Shown here: one piece after another, positions 13,760 to 15,380 of the stretch | How the letters are laid out: every line of letters begins with the position of its first letter | Position numbering within the stretch: position 1 is the stretch's first letter | Assembly: GCA_964585485.1 (NCBI GenBank) | Contig: CAZPDS010000059.1 | Location: forward strand, 1 to 15,380 | Source: CALGYY01 sp964585485 | GTDB lineage: Bacteria; Bacteroidota; Bacteroidia; Bacteroidales; CAIWKO01 | DNA length: 15,380 bases | Reading direction: 5' to 3' | The notes under the pieces: generated by a model | What the model was told of the DNA's origin: nothing | Database searches by the model: none | What the model saw: the letters and a program-made list of their open reading frames with translations, nothing else | Translations under genes and position numbers: made by a program

Positions 13760-14470
13760 ATGAAAACCTCGTATTTACTCTTCGCCCTGCTGCTGAGCAC
13801 CGTTGTGCTCTATTCCTGCGAAAAGGAAAATCCGGCACCCCCAGCGGCTCCGGAACCTACGCCCACGGATTATTATGCCGGGCTGGGCACGGCACCAGGA
13901 CTTCCTGCCGGCAAGCCCTACAAACTCCCAACCGGTATCTCTGTCATCGGGGAAATTCGCGGAGGCCTCTCCGGCAAAGCCCCGTACGAAAAGAATTACA
14001 AAGGTCCTTTTAACGACTTCCCCAAGGCCAGTTATGTTACGCTTGGCACCGGAACGTATGTAAATCTTTACATGATGCTTTACAACTCCAACTTCACCAA
14101 TCTTTCGTTCAATCTGCCGGGGGGGTTAATCTTTGTGGACTCCAGCGACGTCTTCAACCATGAGCCCGTTTATCAGAAAGGCTACATTCTGCAGAATGTC
14201 AACGTCAGCATTAATTCTTTCGACACCGCCTACATCCAACTCAGGGCGTACTGCCTGAATCACACCCTTTCGCCCAGCACCTATGATGCAGTATATTATT
14301 TCGGACCCGTCACCTCGAATCCGCAGCTAAACACCATCACCGGTATCATGGCCCCCAAGGCCTATCCCTTTGGGGAAGAATATAACATTCAATCCATTAT
14401 CTGGAATGTTACCGACTACGGCTTAACCATTACACCGGCGGAACTTGCCTATTTGAACGGGCTGCCGTAG
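13760..14470 (+). CDS. Lipoprotein of unknown function
   Basis: The 236-residue product starts with a lipoprotein signal, MKTSYLLFALLLSTVVLYSC, where Cys20 is the modified residue (lipobox LYSC). A Pro/Ala/Glu-rich linker (about 21-37) follows, then a globular part of about 200 residues, rich in Tyr, Asn and Thr and with few charges, suggesting a beta-rich extracellular or periplasmic fold. I recognise no family or catalytic motif. Two Cys (Cys20 apart, one near residue 167) give no disulfide pair. The start is set at ATG 13760; the frame extends upstream to 13559 but that part overlaps the MBOAT promoter and lacks a signal peptide. Residues after Cys20 begin EKEN; I make no claim on inner versus outer membrane. 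A 14-bp hairpin follows 36 bases after the stop. Confidence 0.75.
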   Translation: MKTSYLLFALLLSTVVLYSCEKENPAPPAAPEPTPTDYYAGLGTAPGLPAGKPYKLPTGISVIGEIRGGLSGKAPYEKNYKGPFNDFPKASYVTLGTGTYVNLYMMLYNSNFTNLSFNLPGGLIFVDSSDVFNHEPVYQKGYILQNVNVSINSFDTAYIQLRAYCLNHTLSPSTYDAVYYFGPVTSNPQLNTITGIMAPKAYPFGEEYNIQSIIWNVTDYGLTITPAELAYLNGLP

Positions 14471-14506
14471 AGCAGGTCCAGTCTCCACCTGAGTTCTCTC
14501 TGTTTT

Positions 14507-14544
14507 AACAACGCCGCCGGCATCCAAAGACCGGCGGCGTTGTT
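14507..14544 (+). terminator. 14-bp perfect hairpin after the lipoprotein gene
   Basis: AACAACGCCGCCGG (14507-14520) pairs exactly with CCGGCGGCGTTGTT (14531-14544) around a 10-base loop. On the plus strand only GCAATTATCT follows, so the T-run is poor; the stem itself is very stable. A terminator or mRNA 3'-end stabiliser is likely. Confidence 0.6.
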
Positions 14545-14571
14545 GCAATTATCTGCCCCCGGAGGTTCTTC

Positions 14572-14602
14572 TTTTTCACTCACGATAATCTTATTACCTT
14601 TA
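14572..14602 (+). promoter_or_regulatory. Weak promoter candidate for the peptidoglycan glycosyltransferase gene
   Basis: TTTT (14572-14575), 19 bases, then TACCTTTA (14595-14602), which misses TAnnTTTG at the last base. A start near 14608 would give a leader of about 20 bases to ATG 14629. Confidence 0.35.
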
Positions 14603-14628
14603 CCGCCTTTTTAAAACCACTCCTTATT

Positions 14629-15380
14629 ATGGCTGTGCGGAAGAAGAAAGAAAAATCCGGTAAGACAAAGAAAAAGCGTTCCTTTTGGGGCCGGCTCTGG
14701 CGTTTTCTGTTGAAATTGGCCGCCGGCTTTTTCATCGTTTCGGTGCTTTCCGCCCTCCTGTTTCGCTGGATTAATCCACCCTTCACGCCGCTTATGCTAA
14801 TCCGCAGTATTGAACAGAAGACAGAGGGTCGCGAGGTAAAACTAGCGTATAATTGGGTAGACATCGACTCCATCAGTCCGCACATGCCGCGCGCCGTAAT
14901 TGCCGGAGAGGATCAGTATTTTCTGTACCACAACGGATTCGACTGGGACGCCATTGAACGGGCGCAAGAGTATAATAAGACGCACAGGATAAAGCGGGGT
15001 GCCAGCACCATATCACAGCAAACGGCCAAGAATGTATTTCTGTGGCCCGACCGCACCTGGATCCGCAAGGGACTGGAGGTTTATTTCACTTTTTTAATTG
15101 AGACCTTCTGGAGCAAAGAGCGGATCATGGAAGTGTACCTCAACGTGATTGAATACGGCGACGGCATCTACGGCGTAGAAGAAGCCGCGCAGGCCTACTT
15201 CAAGAAGCCGGCCTTTAGGCTCAGCATGGAGCAATCGGCCTTACTCGTAGGCAGTTTACCCAATCCGCGTAAGTGGAATGTTAAAGTATCCCCGCCCATC
15301 CTGGCCCGCCGCAAGGCCATCATCCTGCGGAATATGGTGAACATCGGCCCCCAGAAACTCGTGAAACACCCGTACAGCGA
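14629..15380 (+). CDS. mtgA: Monofunctional peptidoglycan glycosyltransferase (GT51), cut by the window end
   Basis: The frame is open from ATG 14629 to the window end, 250 residues without a stop. Residues 1-20 are Lys/Arg-rich and cytoplasmic, residues 27-47 form one membrane anchor, and the rest is a periplasmic GT51 domain that polymerises lipid II into glycan strands. Motifs in order: AGEDQYFLYHNGFDW at 92-106, with catalytic Glu94; RGASTISQQTAKNVFLW at 123-139; KERIMEVYLNVIEYGDGIYG at 163-182, with the second key Glu168; then AAQAYFKK at 186-193. The domain is almost complete by residue 250, close to the total length of known MtgA proteins, so a monofunctional enzyme is favoured. A penicillin-binding domain beyond the edge cannot be ruled out, though the divergence from class A signatures after residue 200 makes it less likely. 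Confidence 0.88.
   Translation, partial: MAVRKKKEKSGKTKKKRSFWGRLWRFLLKLAAGFFIVSVLSALLFRWINPPFTPLMLIRSIEQKTEGREVKLAYNWVDIDSISPHMPRAVIAGEDQYFLYHNGFDWDAIERAQEYNKTHRIKRGASTISQQTAKNVFLWPDRTWIRKGLEVYFTFLIETFWSKERIMEVYLNVIEYGDGIYGVEEAAQAYFKKPAFRLSMEQSALLVGSLPNPRKWNVKVSPPILARRKAIILRNMVNIGPQKLVKHPYS

Noticed and set aside
13138..14013. A 291-codon plus-strand open frame across the MBOAT start and the lipoprotein start
   Set aside because: It is antisense to conserved MBOAT sequence and out of frame with the lipoprotein; its product is rich in Gln, Lys and Arg, as expected from antisense of a membrane protein gene.
1..15380. CRISPR arrays, tRNA or rRNA genes, insertion sequences, phage or defence genes
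   Set aside because: I saw no regular short direct repeats with spacers, no clover-leaf gene, no transposase or integrase motif, and no toxin-antitoxin or restriction gene.

Overview
The window looks like Bacteroidota chromosome of middling GC, from a free-living or environmental lineage; a Chitinophagia- or Saprospiria-like origin is my guess. Four things point this way. Promoters carry the Bacteroidota -7 box TAnnTTTG, at best with TTTG about 20 bases upstream. None of the start codons has a GGAGG-like Shine-Dalgarno sequence. There is a large surface protein with tandem PKD/Ig-like units of the kind found in gliding and type IX-secreting bacteria. Finally, the order mutY (divergent), HU, a tiny basic protein, then RNase E/G is one I recall as recurrent in this phylum.

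Layout. 1-2139 (-): amino-terminal 713 residues of a secreted repeat protein that runs off the left edge. 2140-2535: gene-free divergent control region with a REP-like structured stretch and the best promoter of the window. 2536-4484 (+): flavodoxin-fold quinone/NAD(P)H oxidoreductase, short-chain dehydrogenase, and a conserved acidic small protein, closed by a bidirectional terminator. 8751-4561 (-): HU, a 29-residue basic protein, RNase E/G and an exported M3-like zinc metallopeptidase, all in one direction. 8919-9962 (+): mutY, which meets a PfkB/adenosine-kinase-like gene (10931-9957, -) tail to tail with overlapping stop codons. 13569-11047 (-): a two-gene polysaccharide O-acetylation cassette (MBOAT acyltransferase plus AlgJ/AlgX-like protein). 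13760-14470 (+): lipoprotein of unknown function. 14629 to the right edge (+): monofunctional peptidoglycan glycosyltransferase, cut by the window end.

How the genes fit together. Most are housekeeping: nucleoid packaging, RNA decay, oxidative DNA repair, nucleoside phosphorylation and cell-wall synthesis. The envelope theme is strong: surface adhesin-like protein, exported peptidase, acetylation pair, lipoprotein and glycosyltransferase. I found no CRISPR array, tRNA, rRNA, transposase, phage or defence gene, and nothing I would call a new multi-gene system. The least explained items are the tiny basic gene and the 12-bp hairpin before rng, the near-leaderless arrangement of the MBOAT gene, the structured 2281-2440 region, and four proteins without a clear role (surface repeat protein, exported peptidase, acidic small protein, lipoprotein).
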